Source: Anaerolineales bacterium UBA3940
GTDB lineage: Bacteria; Chloroflexota; Anaerolineae; Aggregatilineales; UBA3940
Direction of reading: 5' to 3'
Assembly: GCA_002385675.1 (NCBI GenBank)
Contig: DGDY01000256.1
Location: 990-15,663 of the forward strand
DNA length: 14,674 nucleotides
A model generated the notes under the pieces. It made no database searches. It saw only the letters and a list, made by a program, of their open reading frames with translations, and was not told where the DNA came from. This document shows positions 1 through 6,229 of this stretch, one piece after another. Both the position numbers and the translations under genes were made by a program. Every line of letters begins with the position of its first letter. The first letter of the stretch is position 1.

Positions 1-662
1 TTGCCCGCATAGGTGGCTTCGTAGGCCAGCCAGAGCCCATCCGGGCTCCAGGACGGCGCGCTCTCATAGGCGAGGTCGTAGGTAACGCGAGTTATCTCGC
101 CTGTTGCGAGGTCCATCGTGTAAAGTTCCCAGTTGCCATCGCGGCGGGAGCTAAAGGCCAGAGTGCTGCCGTCCGGGCTGATGGCCGGGGTGCGGTCGTC
201 CTCCGGATCGGTCGTGAGGCGGATCGGACCCGGGCTGCCGGGCTGCAGCGCGAAGAGATCGTACTGCGCGCCGTGCCGCATCGAGAACACCATCACATCC
301 TCATGACGCGGGTCAGGCTCAGGGGTGGGGATGGCGGTCGGCGGTGCGAGTTCGGCAAGCTCAGGCGTTGGCGGTGCGCTGGCGGCCAGGAAGCTGACAA
401 AGGCGTTGTTCTGCCCGGTGCTGCTCGTGGCCCAGAAAATAACAAAGGCGACGGCGGCCAGCAGCGTCACAATCACGCCGCTCAACGAGACCTGGCTATC
501 GGTAGGCGCGGTGCGGATAGGCTGCAGGGAGCGGGCCGGGGTAGGGCGGACGTGATACGCCGCATCCGTCAGCCAATGCAAAAGACGCTCACCGGCTGCG
601 AGGCAGAGTTTGAGCAGGAGCCGGCCAAGCCGGTCGCCGAGGAGGAACAGGTGTGCAACCAT
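1..662 (-). CDS. Membrane-anchored PD40/TolB-like beta-propeller protein (3' part beyond window)
   Basis: The reading frame enters from the left edge and starts at ATG 662-660, giving 220 visible residues. Residues about 61-79 form one hydrophobic membrane segment. They are followed by a Pro/Thr-rich linker (about 96-118) and then WD40-like PD40 blades with the hallmark ISPDGSTLAFSS (161-172) and SWSPDGLWLAY (204-214). PD40/TolB blades form a propeller, so the propeller probably lies outside the membrane and binds protein or ligand. The exact role is not visible. There is no ribosome binding site before this ATG, but a TATCAT box lies 6 nt upstream, which fits a leaderless mRNA. A GTG at 695 behind GAGAGGTAGGTG is an alternative start that would add a Cys-rich leader. 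It runs in the same direction as the recombinase genes but has the higher GC of the host chromosome. Confidence 0.8.
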   Translation of the reverse strand, partial: MVAHLFLLGDRLGRLLLKLCLAAGERLLHWLTDAAYHVRPTPARSLQPIRTAPTDSQVSLSGVIVTLLAAVAFVIFWATSSTGQNNAFVSFLAASAPPTPELAELAPPTAIPTPEPDPRHEDVMVFSMRHGAQYDLFALQPGSPGPIRLTTDPEDDRTPAISPDGSTLAFSSRRDGNWELYTMDLATGEITRVTYDLAYESAPSWSPDGLWLAYEATYAG

Positions 663-668
663 ACGCGA

Positions 669-674
669 ATGATA
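669..674 (-). promoter_or_regulatory. Possible -10 box for a leaderless transcript
   Basis: TATCAT on the minus strand lies 6 nt before ATG 662. A transcript started there would begin at or very near the start codon. No convincing -35 is seen 16-18 bp upstream, so this rests on the -10 match and the missing Shine-Dalgarno. Confidence 0.3.
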
Positions 675-756
675 GCATGCACACCCGGCGCACACAGTCG
701 GGGATTCACCTACCTCTCAGCGAGTGGCGGGGTAGGGGGATTAACCCGGCGGAGCT

Positions 757-1683
757 TCAGCGATTCTCAATGGCTTCAGCAGTAAGCACCATGTCGATAG
801 AATGAATGTCTATATCAGACCTGAACTTTTCACGCGTGTAAAATGTGCGCAGGTCGCTGGGTAGCACGGTGATTCTTTGCCCGGTCGAGGTAACGATTGG
901 ATATAGTTTGACCACTATTTGAATGCTGCGCGTCGTAAGACCACCGGGGCGTATCCCTCCACGTGGATAGAAGCCTCTAAACGCGGGGCCTTCGGTAATA
1001 TTCGCAGCTTCCAGCCAAGCGTCGACATAGTCCAGACACCAGCGCAAAGCGCCATAGGGTATCAGCCGTTCCTTGTTATGCTTGCCTAAGCGAACTCGTA
1101 GAGCTAACTCACCGCCGACATCTATTCGCAAGTCTTCAACGTGAATACTACACAATTCGTCTTCTCTGATACCGGTACAGACCAGCATGGCAAGTATGGC
1201 TGTGTCTCTAAGACCAACCAGCGTCTCCGTACCTGGTAACGTGAGTAAGTGCTCTATATCGGCAATGGATAATCTTACATCATCAGAAGAGGGGGCAAGT
1301 GCGACGCTGTGATTAACAATAGGACTCTGGCTGGGGTGTATAGCATGCTGTATCGCTCGAATGGTATCTGTGACAAATGTGTGGTAAGCCTCTGGCGAGG
1401 CATTGGGTGAGATTGCATCGCATAATATCTCCGATAGATTGTTCTGCTTCAAGACTTGGCGGTAGGCCCCTCGAATACTGCTTAAGTAGCTGCTGACTGT
1501 CATAGGTGACAGCCCATGGGCTAGTAGTGCATCACGATATGCAGCCAGGTCTGGTTGGTACCAGGGGGCGCGTGCTTCCTGCCAGGCGAGAAAATTTCTT
1601 ATTCGGGCTTTCAAGTCTTTGTCTTTAGCAGTGCTTGCCAGCCAGGCCAGTGGATTCCGTTGGGCGGATATGTCATTCTTCAT
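757..1683 (-). CDS. Tyrosine recombinase/integrase-like protein with degenerate active site
   Basis: The protein is 308 aa from ATG 1683, which overlaps the end of the upstream recombinase gene by 11 nt, so translational coupling is likely. A GAGGAG motif sits about 12 nt before the start. It has an N-terminal SAM-like core-binding region (about 10-80, with SPMTVSSYLSSIRGAYRQ) and a catalytic-domain scaffold. The box I arginine is present (TGIREDEL, Arg173), as is the beta-hairpin lysine (LGKHNKER, Lys201), along with LTTRSIQIVVK (249-259). Box II is damaged: the usual HxLR reads SDLR (Ser276, Arg279). The later G-H motif reads V-L-T, and the chain ends at 308 without a tyrosine nucleophile. 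I saw no frameshifted continuation after the stop. It should therefore not cleave DNA by itself. It could be an accessory subunit or a decaying gene. A longer reading back to 1821 is open but would run deep into the upstream gene. Confidence 0.8.
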   Translation of the reverse strand: MKNDISAQRNPLAWLASTAKDKDLKARIRNFLAWQEARAPWYQPDLAAYRDALLAHGLSPMTVSSYLSSIRGAYRQVLKQNNLSEILCDAISPNASPEAYHTFVTDTIRAIQHAIHPSQSPIVNHSVALAPSSDDVRLSIADIEHLLTLPGTETLVGLRDTAILAMLVCTGIREDELCSIHVEDLRIDVGGELALRVRLGKHNKERLIPYGALRWCLDYVDAWLEAANITEGPAFRGFYPRGGIRPGGLTTRSIQIVVKLYPIVTSTGQRITVLPSDLRTFYTREKFRSDIDIHSIDMVLTAEAIENR

Positions 1684-2656
1684 CGAGGCCAAATGCCTCC
1701 TCAAGTGTGTTGCTGTATTTGTCTCTCTGTACGGTAATACGCTTGACATAGACGCGAGTGGTTTCTTCTTTGCTGTGACCAAGCAATTCCTGCGCTGCCT
1801 TAATTCCCTCTTTCTCTGCAATGATCATGGCAGCAGTATGTCGAGTTTGATGGAGGTGTATGTCATTAATACCTGCTTTTTGTGCATATTTCTTGAGGTT
1901 CTTGACGAATGCGCGGGATGTGAGAGCGCCATCCGGATTCTTGTTATACGGGTCATGGCTCGTCCAGAGTGGGCTGTCAGGTCGCATACTCTCCAGCCGT
2001 CCCGAAGCTCTCAAGTAGTCCAATAGTGCATCAACTGGCGCGCGACTCCTAAGCTCTCGGCGCTCCCGTTTGCCGCCTTTCACGCGGTAGCTCACGATGA
2101 CCTCGTTGCCGAATTCAATGTCGCCCCATCGGAGGCCTGCAATCTCGGAGCGCCGACGCCCGGTTAGCAGGTAGAACAGCAGCATGGCGTAATCTCGCTT
2201 ACCGACAACGCTGCCGCTGTCCGCCTTTGCTTTCACTGTCTCGATAAGTCGTTTTACCGCTGAAGTCCCTAGAGCTTGCACATTCTCGCCCTGGTAGGCA
2301 CGTGGTGGCTTGGGGCGTGCGGCCTCGACGGGGTTGACAATTCGGCCTCTGAATTGAGGAAGATCACCTAGCCATCTGTAGAAGCTCGATAATTGGCTGA
2401 TCCTTGCATACACAGTGCTGTGTGCCAGCCCTTGACTCTCCAGATGCTTCTGCCAGTTCTTTACATCGATGGGTGTGATGTCAAAAGGGCGTTTACCTGT
2501 GAAATTGAAGAAATCGACAACAGCACGGGTTTTGTCGCGTTGTAGGTCCAGCCTGCGTGGTGTGCTCTGATCCGTCTTTGCGACTGCCCAGTTCTCGATG
2601 ACCTCATCAAGCTGCTCATCGTTGGTACTAATGATGATAGCCTTATCATCACCCAT
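1673..2656 (-). CDS. Tyrosine recombinase (XerC/D-type phage integrase family)
   Basis: The protein is 327 aa, a normal length for the family. It starts at ATG 2656 behind AGGAG with about 9 nt spacing. The N-terminal SAM-like DNA-binding domain spans about 14-110 and the catalytic domain about 130-315. The full catalytic set is visible: Arg168 in TGRRRSEI, Lys193 in VKGGK, His269 and Arg272 in HQTRH, His294 in LGHS, and Tyr303 in TTRVYV, nine residues after His294 as usual. Such enzymes cut and rejoin DNA at paired core sites through a 3'-phosphotyrosine, for integration, excision or inversion. A 33-bp dyad (2672-2704) lies between this gene's ribosome binding site and the cargo gene and is a plausible substrate. 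The gene overlaps the next recombinase by 11 nt. Codon use and GC are lower than in the flanking host genes, which fits acquisition by transfer. Confidence 0.93.
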   Translation of the reverse strand: MGDDKAIIISTNDEQLDEVIENWAVAKTDQSTPRRLDLQRDKTRAVVDFFNFTGKRPFDITPIDVKNWQKHLESQGLAHSTVYARISQLSSFYRWLGDLPQFRGRIVNPVEAARPKPPRAYQGENVQALGTSAVKRLIETVKAKADSGSVVGKRDYAMLLFYLLTGRRRSEIAGLRWGDIEFGNEVIVSYRVKGGKRERRELRSRAPVDALLDYLRASGRLESMRPDSPLWTSHDPYNKNPDGALTSRAFVKNLKKYAQKAGINDIHLHQTRHTAAMIIAEKEGIKAAQELLGHSKEETTRVYVKRITVQRDKYSNTLEEAFGLDEE

Positions 2657-2671
2657 AAATTCTGACTCCTA

Positions 2672-2704
2672 TAGGTTCCACTTCTAGACAAGTTGTGGAA
2701 CCTA
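2672..2704. repeat. 33-bp inverted repeat, candidate recombinase core site or operator
   Basis: TAGGTTCCAC (2672-2681) and GTGGAACCTA (2695-2704) are perfect 10-bp inverted arms around 13 bp. Read as 13-bp arms (TAGGTTCCACTTC versus TAGGTTCCACAAC when read from the other side) with a 7-bp centre (TAGACAA), the layout resembles tyrosine recombinase core sites. It lies 16 bp upstream of the catalytic recombinase start and covers the stop codon of the neighbouring gene. It could instead be an operator controlling the recombinase operon. Confidence 0.6.
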
Positions 2705-2710
2705 ACTATG
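2694..2710 (+). repeat. Left inverted repeat of the 742-bp cassette
   Basis: TGTGGAACCTAACTATG matches the reverse complement of 3419-3435 at 16 of 17 positions, with one mismatch at the C of AACTATG. It overlaps the right arm of the 33-bp dyad and the last codons and stop of the cargo gene. Confidence 0.7.
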
Positions 2711-3343
2711 ATGTTTTGCGCTGTGCATGGTGAGCTGCCAAGCGAGCGGGGGTGGCTCAATGCCCGGGGTCCAGAGCGTATCATCAATCACCTTGTAAAG
2801 ATAGATGGTGTCACTCCCATAGGGCCAGCGTGCCACCCCCCTTTCTTGTGCGAAGTGTAGCAATGTTCGGCTACCATCTGTATAGCCAACTTCTAGTGGA
2901 AGCAGACCTGGAACAATTTCCACTGGCCCCACGCTCTCTATTATCGATTCAAAGAACACAGGCTCTTCCCAAGCCAAGAAGCCATCATCATCCTGATTGC
3001 TGGCAAGAAAACGCGCGTGGAAAGGCGCTGGAAGCTGGTTTAATGTACGGTTATTCTCGCGTACTTGGTTATCTGGCTGCGGAGGCGCTCCTACCTGAAT
3101 CATGCGGTACAATACCTTGCCCATATGCAAGGCTGCATGGCATTGTGCGAAGGCATACGCATCGTAGATGTCATACTCGTACCGGTTCCACTTCTGCACG
3201 AGGGAATGTACGTATGCTGTATCCCAGTATCCATCCATCAGCCCTTGCAGCACCCGGGACACAGCCATAGCCCATCGTGCGTCCTGAGCACAGCGTTCGT
3301 TTACGGTTTCGCGCAGCATCCGTCGGTGGATGGTATCTCCCAC
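2702..3343 (-). CDS. Hypothetical protein, cargo gene of the inverted-repeat cassette
   Basis: I do not recognise this family. From the GTG at 3343, preceded 4 nt upstream by AGGAG, it gives 213 aa. The frame stays open to a TTG at 3412 (236 aa), but that TTG overlaps a TATAAT box and lacks a ribosome binding site, so I prefer GTG. The N-terminal half looks helical and rich in Tyr, Met and Ala (for example KWNRYEYDIYDAYAFAQCH). The C-terminal half is beta-like with many Pro, Gly and Trp residues (EVGYTDGSRTLLHFAQERG). No signal peptide, membrane segment or metal motif stands out. The gene fills the space between the two inverted repeats, with its stop inside the left one. Transcription from its upstream -10 box would continue into the recombinase genes. 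A 12-bp copy of the repeat sequence lies inside it at 3184-3195. Function unknown. Confidence 0.6.
   Translation of the reverse strand: MGDTIHRRMLRETVNERCAQDARWAMAVSRVLQGLMDGYWDTAYVHSLVQKWNRYEYDIYDAYAFAQCHAALHMGKVLYRMIQVGAPPQPDNQVRENNRTLNQLPAPFHARFLASNQDDDGFLAWEEPVFFESIIESVGPVEIVPGLLPLEVGYTDGSRTLLHFAQERGVARWPYGSDTIYLYKVIDDTLWTPGIEPPPLAWQLTMHSAKHHS
3184..3195 (+). repeat. Internal copy of the GGTTCCACTTCT motif
   Basis: GGTTCCACTTCT is identical to 2674-2685 in the left arm of the 33-bp dyad, and similarity continues weakly after it (TGCACGAG versus AGACAAG-like). It lies within the cargo gene and encodes part of QKWNR on the minus strand, so it could be coincidence or an internal recombinase-binding half-site. 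Confidence 0.4.
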
Positions 3344-3411
3344 TCTACTCCTCGCTTTTGATTCGGCAGGTAGGCTAACAAAAAACGGTGTGGCTCTAGG
3401 TATTGGTCTCA

Positions 3412-3417
3412 ATTATA
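3412..3417 (-). promoter_or_regulatory. Candidate -10 box for the cargo gene and recombinase operon
   Basis: A perfect TATAAT on the minus strand (CTATAATTG) lies just inside the right inverted repeat. No strong -35 is visible in the AT-rich repeat region upstream. It would drive the cargo gene leftwards and could read through into both recombinases. Confidence 0.4.
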
Positions 3418-3418
3418 G

Positions 3419-3435
3419 CATATTTAGGTTCCACA
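3419..3435 (-). repeat. Right inverted repeat of the 742-bp cassette
   Basis: CATATTTAGGTTCCACA is the inverted partner of 2694-2710 (16 of 17 positions). It lies 2 bp outside the -10 box of the cargo gene and about 60 bp before the promoter of the LysM gene on the other strand. Confidence 0.7.
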
Positions 3436-3460
3436 TATTTGATGCACCATATTTGCTGCA
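3419..3460 (+). repeat. Three CATATTT iterations, the last two as 13-bp direct repeats
   Basis: CATATTT occurs at 3419, 3434 and 3448, spaced 15 and 14 bp. The last two are longer: CATATTTGATGCA (3434-3446) and CATATTTGCTGCA (3448-3460), differing at one base. They sit between the divergent cargo-gene and LysM promoters, overlapping the right inverted repeat. They may be binding sites for a regulator or recombinase arm-type sites. Confidence 0.5.
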
Positions 3461-3466
3461 TCCCAT

Positions 3467-3495
3467 TTCTCGATACGGGCAGTCCGCTATATAAT
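3467..3495 (+). promoter_or_regulatory. Promoter of the LysM/L,D-transpeptidase gene
   Basis: The -10 box TATAAT (3490-3495) is perfect. A weak -35 (TTCTCG, 3467-3472) lies 17 bp upstream. Transcription from here would leave a leader of about 80 nt before the GTG start at 3584. Confidence 0.5.
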
Positions 3496-3583
3496 GAGAA
3501 GCATCAGCCGCAGCGTGGGCGCCCTGCCCACCGCATGCTGCGCTGCCACGCGATCTGCTACAGTGCCAAGTAAGGGGGTCATA

Positions 3584-4846
3584 GTGGACGGTCAGAACCG
3601 GGTCGATGTCTGGCGGGCGAATCCGCTGCTGCGCGGAGGCATTCTGCTGCTTCTGCTGGCAATGCTCCTGTTTGCTGCCGCACCCGCTCGCGCACAGACC
3701 GGCACGACCACTCACGTCGTTGCCTGGGGCGAAACGCTGAGCCAGATTGCCCTGCGCTACGGCGTCAGCGTGGAGGCCATCATACAGGCCAATGACCTTG
3801 AAGGCCCTGACCGCATTTACGCGGGGCAAACTTTGATCATCCCCGGCGGGCAGGCTGGAGCAGCGGCACACAGTGGTAGCAGCGGCGGCACGCACACCGT
3901 GCAGGCGGGTGAAAACCTGTTCCGGATTGGGCTGCGGTACGGCGTGTCTGTCGAGGAGCTAATGGCGGCGAATGGCATCGGCGACCCCAGCCAGGTGTAC
4001 GCCGGGCAAACACTGACCATCCCCGCGCCCGGCAGCGTGAATACCAGTGCGGCGCCTGCTCCGGCAGCCTCTTCGCCTCCTGCCGCCGCGCGGACTCACA
4101 CGGTACAGCCCGGCCAGACGCTGTTCAGCATCAGCCGCCAGTACAACGTCTCCGTGCAGGATCTTGTCAACGCCAACAACCTGCTGAACCCGTCGGCGAT
4201 TTACGCCGGGCAGACACTGACTATCCCTGGCGCGGCTTCCTCCGGCAGCACGCCGGGCTACACCCCGGCACAGTCCGCGACGACGTACACTGTGCAGCCC
4301 GGCGACACGCTGGCCTCGATTGCTGCACGGTACGGCGTGCCGTTGTGGTCGATTGTGCAGGCGAACAATCTGAGCAACCCATCACTGCTGCATGCCGGGA
4401 ATGTACTCACCATACCATCGGCGGGCGCGCTGTCGCAGGCTGCTCCGCAGCCCGCAGCCCCTGGCGCGAGCAAGCACATCGTGGTCGATATTTCGGATCA
4501 GCGGGCGTACATCTACGAGAACGGCGCGCTGAAGTGGACGTTCGTTGTGAGCACGGGAATGCCCGGCACGCCGACCGCACGGGGTAACTTCCAGATCCAG
4601 AACAAGATCCCGATGGCGTACGCATCCACGTGGGACCTCGACATGCCCTGGTGGCTGGGCATCTACTGGGCAGGCCCACTGCAAAACGGCTTCCATGCCC
4701 TGCCGATTATGTCGAACGGCGTGCGGCTGTGGGAGAGCGTGCTTGGACAGCCCGCTTCCTATGGGTGTATCATCCTGAGTGACGCTGACGCAAAGACGCT
4801 GTACGACTGGGCAGATATAGGGACGCCGGTAACCATTCGCGACTGA
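3584..4846 (+). CDS. Secreted L,D-transpeptidase with four LysM domains
   Basis: It starts at GTG 3584 behind AAGGGGG (5-6 nt spacing) and gives 420 aa. The open frame reaches back to 3494, but that ATG overlaps the -10 box. Residues about 16-38 are a signal peptide ending in APARAQ. Four LysM modules follow at about 44-87, 103-147, 171-215 and 234-278, each with YAGQTL.IP-like ends (HAGNVLTIP in the last), joined by Ala/Pro/Ser linkers. A YkuD catalytic domain covers about 297-418. The catalytic cysteine is Cys395 in ASYGCIIL and the upstream histidine is probably His371. LysM binds peptidoglycan glycans. YkuD domains form 3-3 cross-links or attach proteins to peptide stems. The box has Tyr in place of the common His before Gly-Cys and Ile in place of the Arg after it, a variant I associate with Chloroflexota. 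Wall cross-linking is the best guess, and the substrate is unknown. Confidence 0.92.
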   Translation: MDGQNRVDVWRANPLLRGGILLLLLAMLLFAAAPARAQTGTTTHVVAWGETLSQIALRYGVSVEAIIQANDLEGPDRIYAGQTLIIPGGQAGAAAHSGSSGGTHTVQAGENLFRIGLRYGVSVEELMAANGIGDPSQVYAGQTLTIPAPGSVNTSAAPAPAASSPPAAARTHTVQPGQTLFSISRQYNVSVQDLVNANNLLNPSAIYAGQTLTIPGAASSGSTPGYTPAQSATTYTVQPGDTLASIAARYGVPLWSIVQANNLSNPSLLHAGNVLTIPSAGALSQAAPQPAAPGASKHIVVDISDQRAYIYENGALKWTFVVSTGMPGTPTARGNFQIQNKIPMAYASTWDLDMPWWLGIYWAGPLQNGFHALPIMSNGVRLWESVLGQPASYGCIILSDADAKTLYDWADIGTPVTIRD

Positions 4847-4865
4847 GCAGCCCTGCGGTTTTGCG

Positions 4866-4894
4866 TTGACAGCCTACCCCGGGGGACGTATAAT
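4866..4894 (+). promoter_or_regulatory. Near-consensus sigma70-type promoter of the S1 gene
   Basis: TTGACA (4866-4871) and TATAAT (4889-4894) are both perfect hexamers with the optimal 17-bp spacer. It starts 20 bp after the transpeptidase stop, so the S1 gene has its own strong promoter and a leader of about 38 nt. Confidence 0.88.
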
Positions 4895-4922
4895 CCGCCC
4901 GATACCCGTAAGAAGTCAACAC

Positions 4923-4929
4923 GGAGGTG
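4923..4929 (+). promoter_or_regulatory. Ribosome binding site deciding the S1 gene start
   Basis: GGAGGTG lies 9 nt before GTG 4939. The earlier GTG at 4927 falls inside this site and cannot be the start. Confidence 0.7.
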
Positions 4930-4938
4930 TTTACGGTC

Positions 4939-5652
4939 GTGAGTGAAGAAATCCAGATTACATCGCTGGGCGACATTCGCCCCAAAATGAAGCTCAAGGG
5001 TACGGTCAAGCAGGTGCAGCTAGCCGGTGCCATCATCGACGTCGGCATCGAGGAGTGCGACGCCCTGCTCCACATCTCGCAGATCCGCCGCCGCCGCGTG
5101 AACAACGTTCGCGATGTGCTGGAAGAAGGCCAGAAGGTCACCGTGTGGGTGCGCAGCGTGGACCACGAGAATGCCCGCCTCGATGTGACGATGATCGAGC
5201 CCCCGGCGCTTGACTGGAATGAGATCGAGGAAGGCCAGATTCTCACCGGCAAGGTTGTGCGCATCGAGAAGTTCGGCGTGTTCGTGGACATTGGCGCCGA
5301 ACGGCCCGGCCTGGTGCACATCAGCGAAATGGCGCACGGCTACATCAACAAGCCTGAAGACGTGGTGTCGAAGGGGCAGGAAGTCGAAGTCAAGGTCATC
5401 GGTATCAACCGCTCGAAGCGGCAGATCGACCTGAGCATGAAGGCCGTCACCCCGGAGCCGCAGATCGAGGAGCGCGAGGAAGAGCGCCAGGAAGAGCAGC
5501 TGCCCACGGCGATGCAGATTGCGCTCGAGCGCGCGCTGGCCCAGAGCAAGGCGAACGAAGGCTCCCAGGGAGGGCGCAAGAAGCAGCAGAAGCGCAACGA
5601 GCAGGAAGACATCATCCGCCGTACGCTGGAGCGGCACAACCGGGGAAGCTAA
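4939..5652 (+). CDS. Protein with two S1 RNA-binding domains
   Basis: It starts at GTG 4939 and gives 237 aa. Two S1/OB-fold domains are visible. The first (about 16-86) is variant, with GTVKQVQLAGAIIDVG and ALLHIS. The second (about 97-168) is textbook, with GKVVRIEKFGVFVDIGAERP, GLVHISEM and QIDLSMK. The C-terminal tail (about 170-237) is highly charged, with a Glu/Arg stretch and then Lys/Gln/Arg. S1 domains bind single-stranded RNA. Ribosomal protein S1 usually has four to six, so this short form is more likely a translation- or RNA-metabolism factor related to RpsA or YugI than full S1. The strong promoter suggests high expression. It is convergent with the VKOR gene 103 bp downstream. 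Confidence 0.88.
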   Translation: MSEEIQITSLGDIRPKMKLKGTVKQVQLAGAIIDVGIEECDALLHISQIRRRRVNNVRDVLEEGQKVTVWVRSVDHENARLDVTMIEPPALDWNEIEEGQILTGKVVRIEKFGVFVDIGAERPGLVHISEMAHGYINKPEDVVSKGQEVEVKVIGINRSKRQIDLSMKAVTPEPQIEEREEERQEEQLPTAMQIALERALAQSKANEGSQGGRKKQQKRNEQEDIIRRTLERHNRGS

Positions 5653-5717
5653 AAGGAACCGGCTGCCTCTTTCGGGCCGGCCCCTGCGGTGCCTATCGTT
5701 TGTTCACTGTCTTTGAT

Positions 5718-5746
5718 CACCACGACCGGCGCGCTGTGGCGTGGTG
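5718..5746. repeat. Inverted repeat between convergent S1 and VKOR genes
   Basis: CACCACG (5718-5724) and CGTGGTG (5740-5746) are perfect 7-bp arms around 15 bp. The site may fold in both transcripts, but neither strand has a T-run after it, so it is not a clear intrinsic terminator. A weaker CCGGC/GCCGG pair lies at 5659-5680. Confidence 0.35.
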
Positions 5747-5755
5747 GCGAACCTG

Positions 5756-6217
5756 TCAGGCGACTTCCGCGTAGCTGCGCATCGTCTGCACCAGGCGATA
5801 GATCGCGACCCCCAGAATGGCTGTCATGATCACGGCTGAGGCCACGCAGTATGGGCAAATCGCCCGGATGACGGCCAACTCCAGGTACGTCAGGTAAGCC
5901 GAGTAAAGCGTCCCGAACAGGCTCATGCCGAACACCAAGGTTGGGCCGTATTCTGCCAGCGTGCCGCCTCTCCTCTCAAGCAGCAGTACGCCGAGGATGG
6001 CGGCATAGCCGACGACGCCGATCACCGGGACCGGAATGCCGGCCAGGTTCGAGTAGCGGCTGCTCTTGACTGCGTCGCAGCCGCCGACGCCCGAGCATAG
6101 AGCCTCGACGTCGGCCAGATAGACGAATGAGAGATAACCTGCTACGAGAAGCCCCGCAACCGCGAGGATGATCAGAATACGGTATGATAGCGTTCGATTA
6201 GCACTCGTTGTCGTCAT
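5756..6217 (-). CDS. Vitamin K epoxide reductase (VKOR) family membrane thiol oxidoreductase
   Basis: It is 153 aa from ATG 6217; a TTG two codons earlier is less likely. It has about four membrane helices (roughly 10-34, 64-81, 91-113 and 120-142). The redox centre CPYC (Cys121, Cys124) is present, as is the loop cysteine pair Cys41 and Cys47 (LCSGVGGCDAV), followed by the conserved IPVPVIGVVGYAAI. Bacterial VKORs reoxidise DsbA-like thioredoxins using quinone and so drive disulfide formation outside the membrane, replacing DsbB. Unlike many bacterial homologues it has no fused thioredoxin domain, so a separate partner is expected. It lies 63 bp downstream of the kinase on the same strand, with a perfect stem-loop between them. 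Confidence 0.93.
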   Translation of the reverse strand: MTTTSANRTLSYRILIILAVAGLLVAGYLSFVYLADVEALCSGVGGCDAVKSSRYSNLAGIPVPVIGVVGYAAILGVLLLERRGGTLAEYGPTLVFGMSLFGTLYSAYLTYLELAVIRAICPYCVASAVIMTAILGVAIYRLVQTMRSYAEVA

Positions 6218-6229
6218 AGACAATCGGCA

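Larger units (their letters stand above)
757..3435. mobile_element. Putative small integrative element or DNA-switch island (recombinase pair plus cargo gene)
   Basis: This stretch is visibly poorer in GC (about half) than the genes on either side (about 60%). It carries two tyrosine recombinase genes in one operon, a cargo gene with no recognised family, and four copies of GGTTCCAC between 2674 and 3434. The right boundary is set at the outer end of the right inverted repeat. The left boundary is only the stop codon of the second recombinase, because no matching repeat was found near 660-760. Host-type genes lie on both sides. It could be a complete small element, a remnant, or a recombinase-controlled switch. 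The sequence alone does not decide. Confidence 0.5.

Noticed and set aside
757..1821. Long version of the second recombinase starting at 1821
   Set aside because: It would overlap the catalytic recombinase by about 150 nt and adds an Arg-rich, non-domain extension. ATG 1683 gives a family-like N-terminus and an 11-nt coupled overlap.
5653..5755. Bidirectional intrinsic terminator between S1 and VKOR
   Set aside because: Inverted repeats exist, but neither strand has a following T-run, so I list only the repeat.
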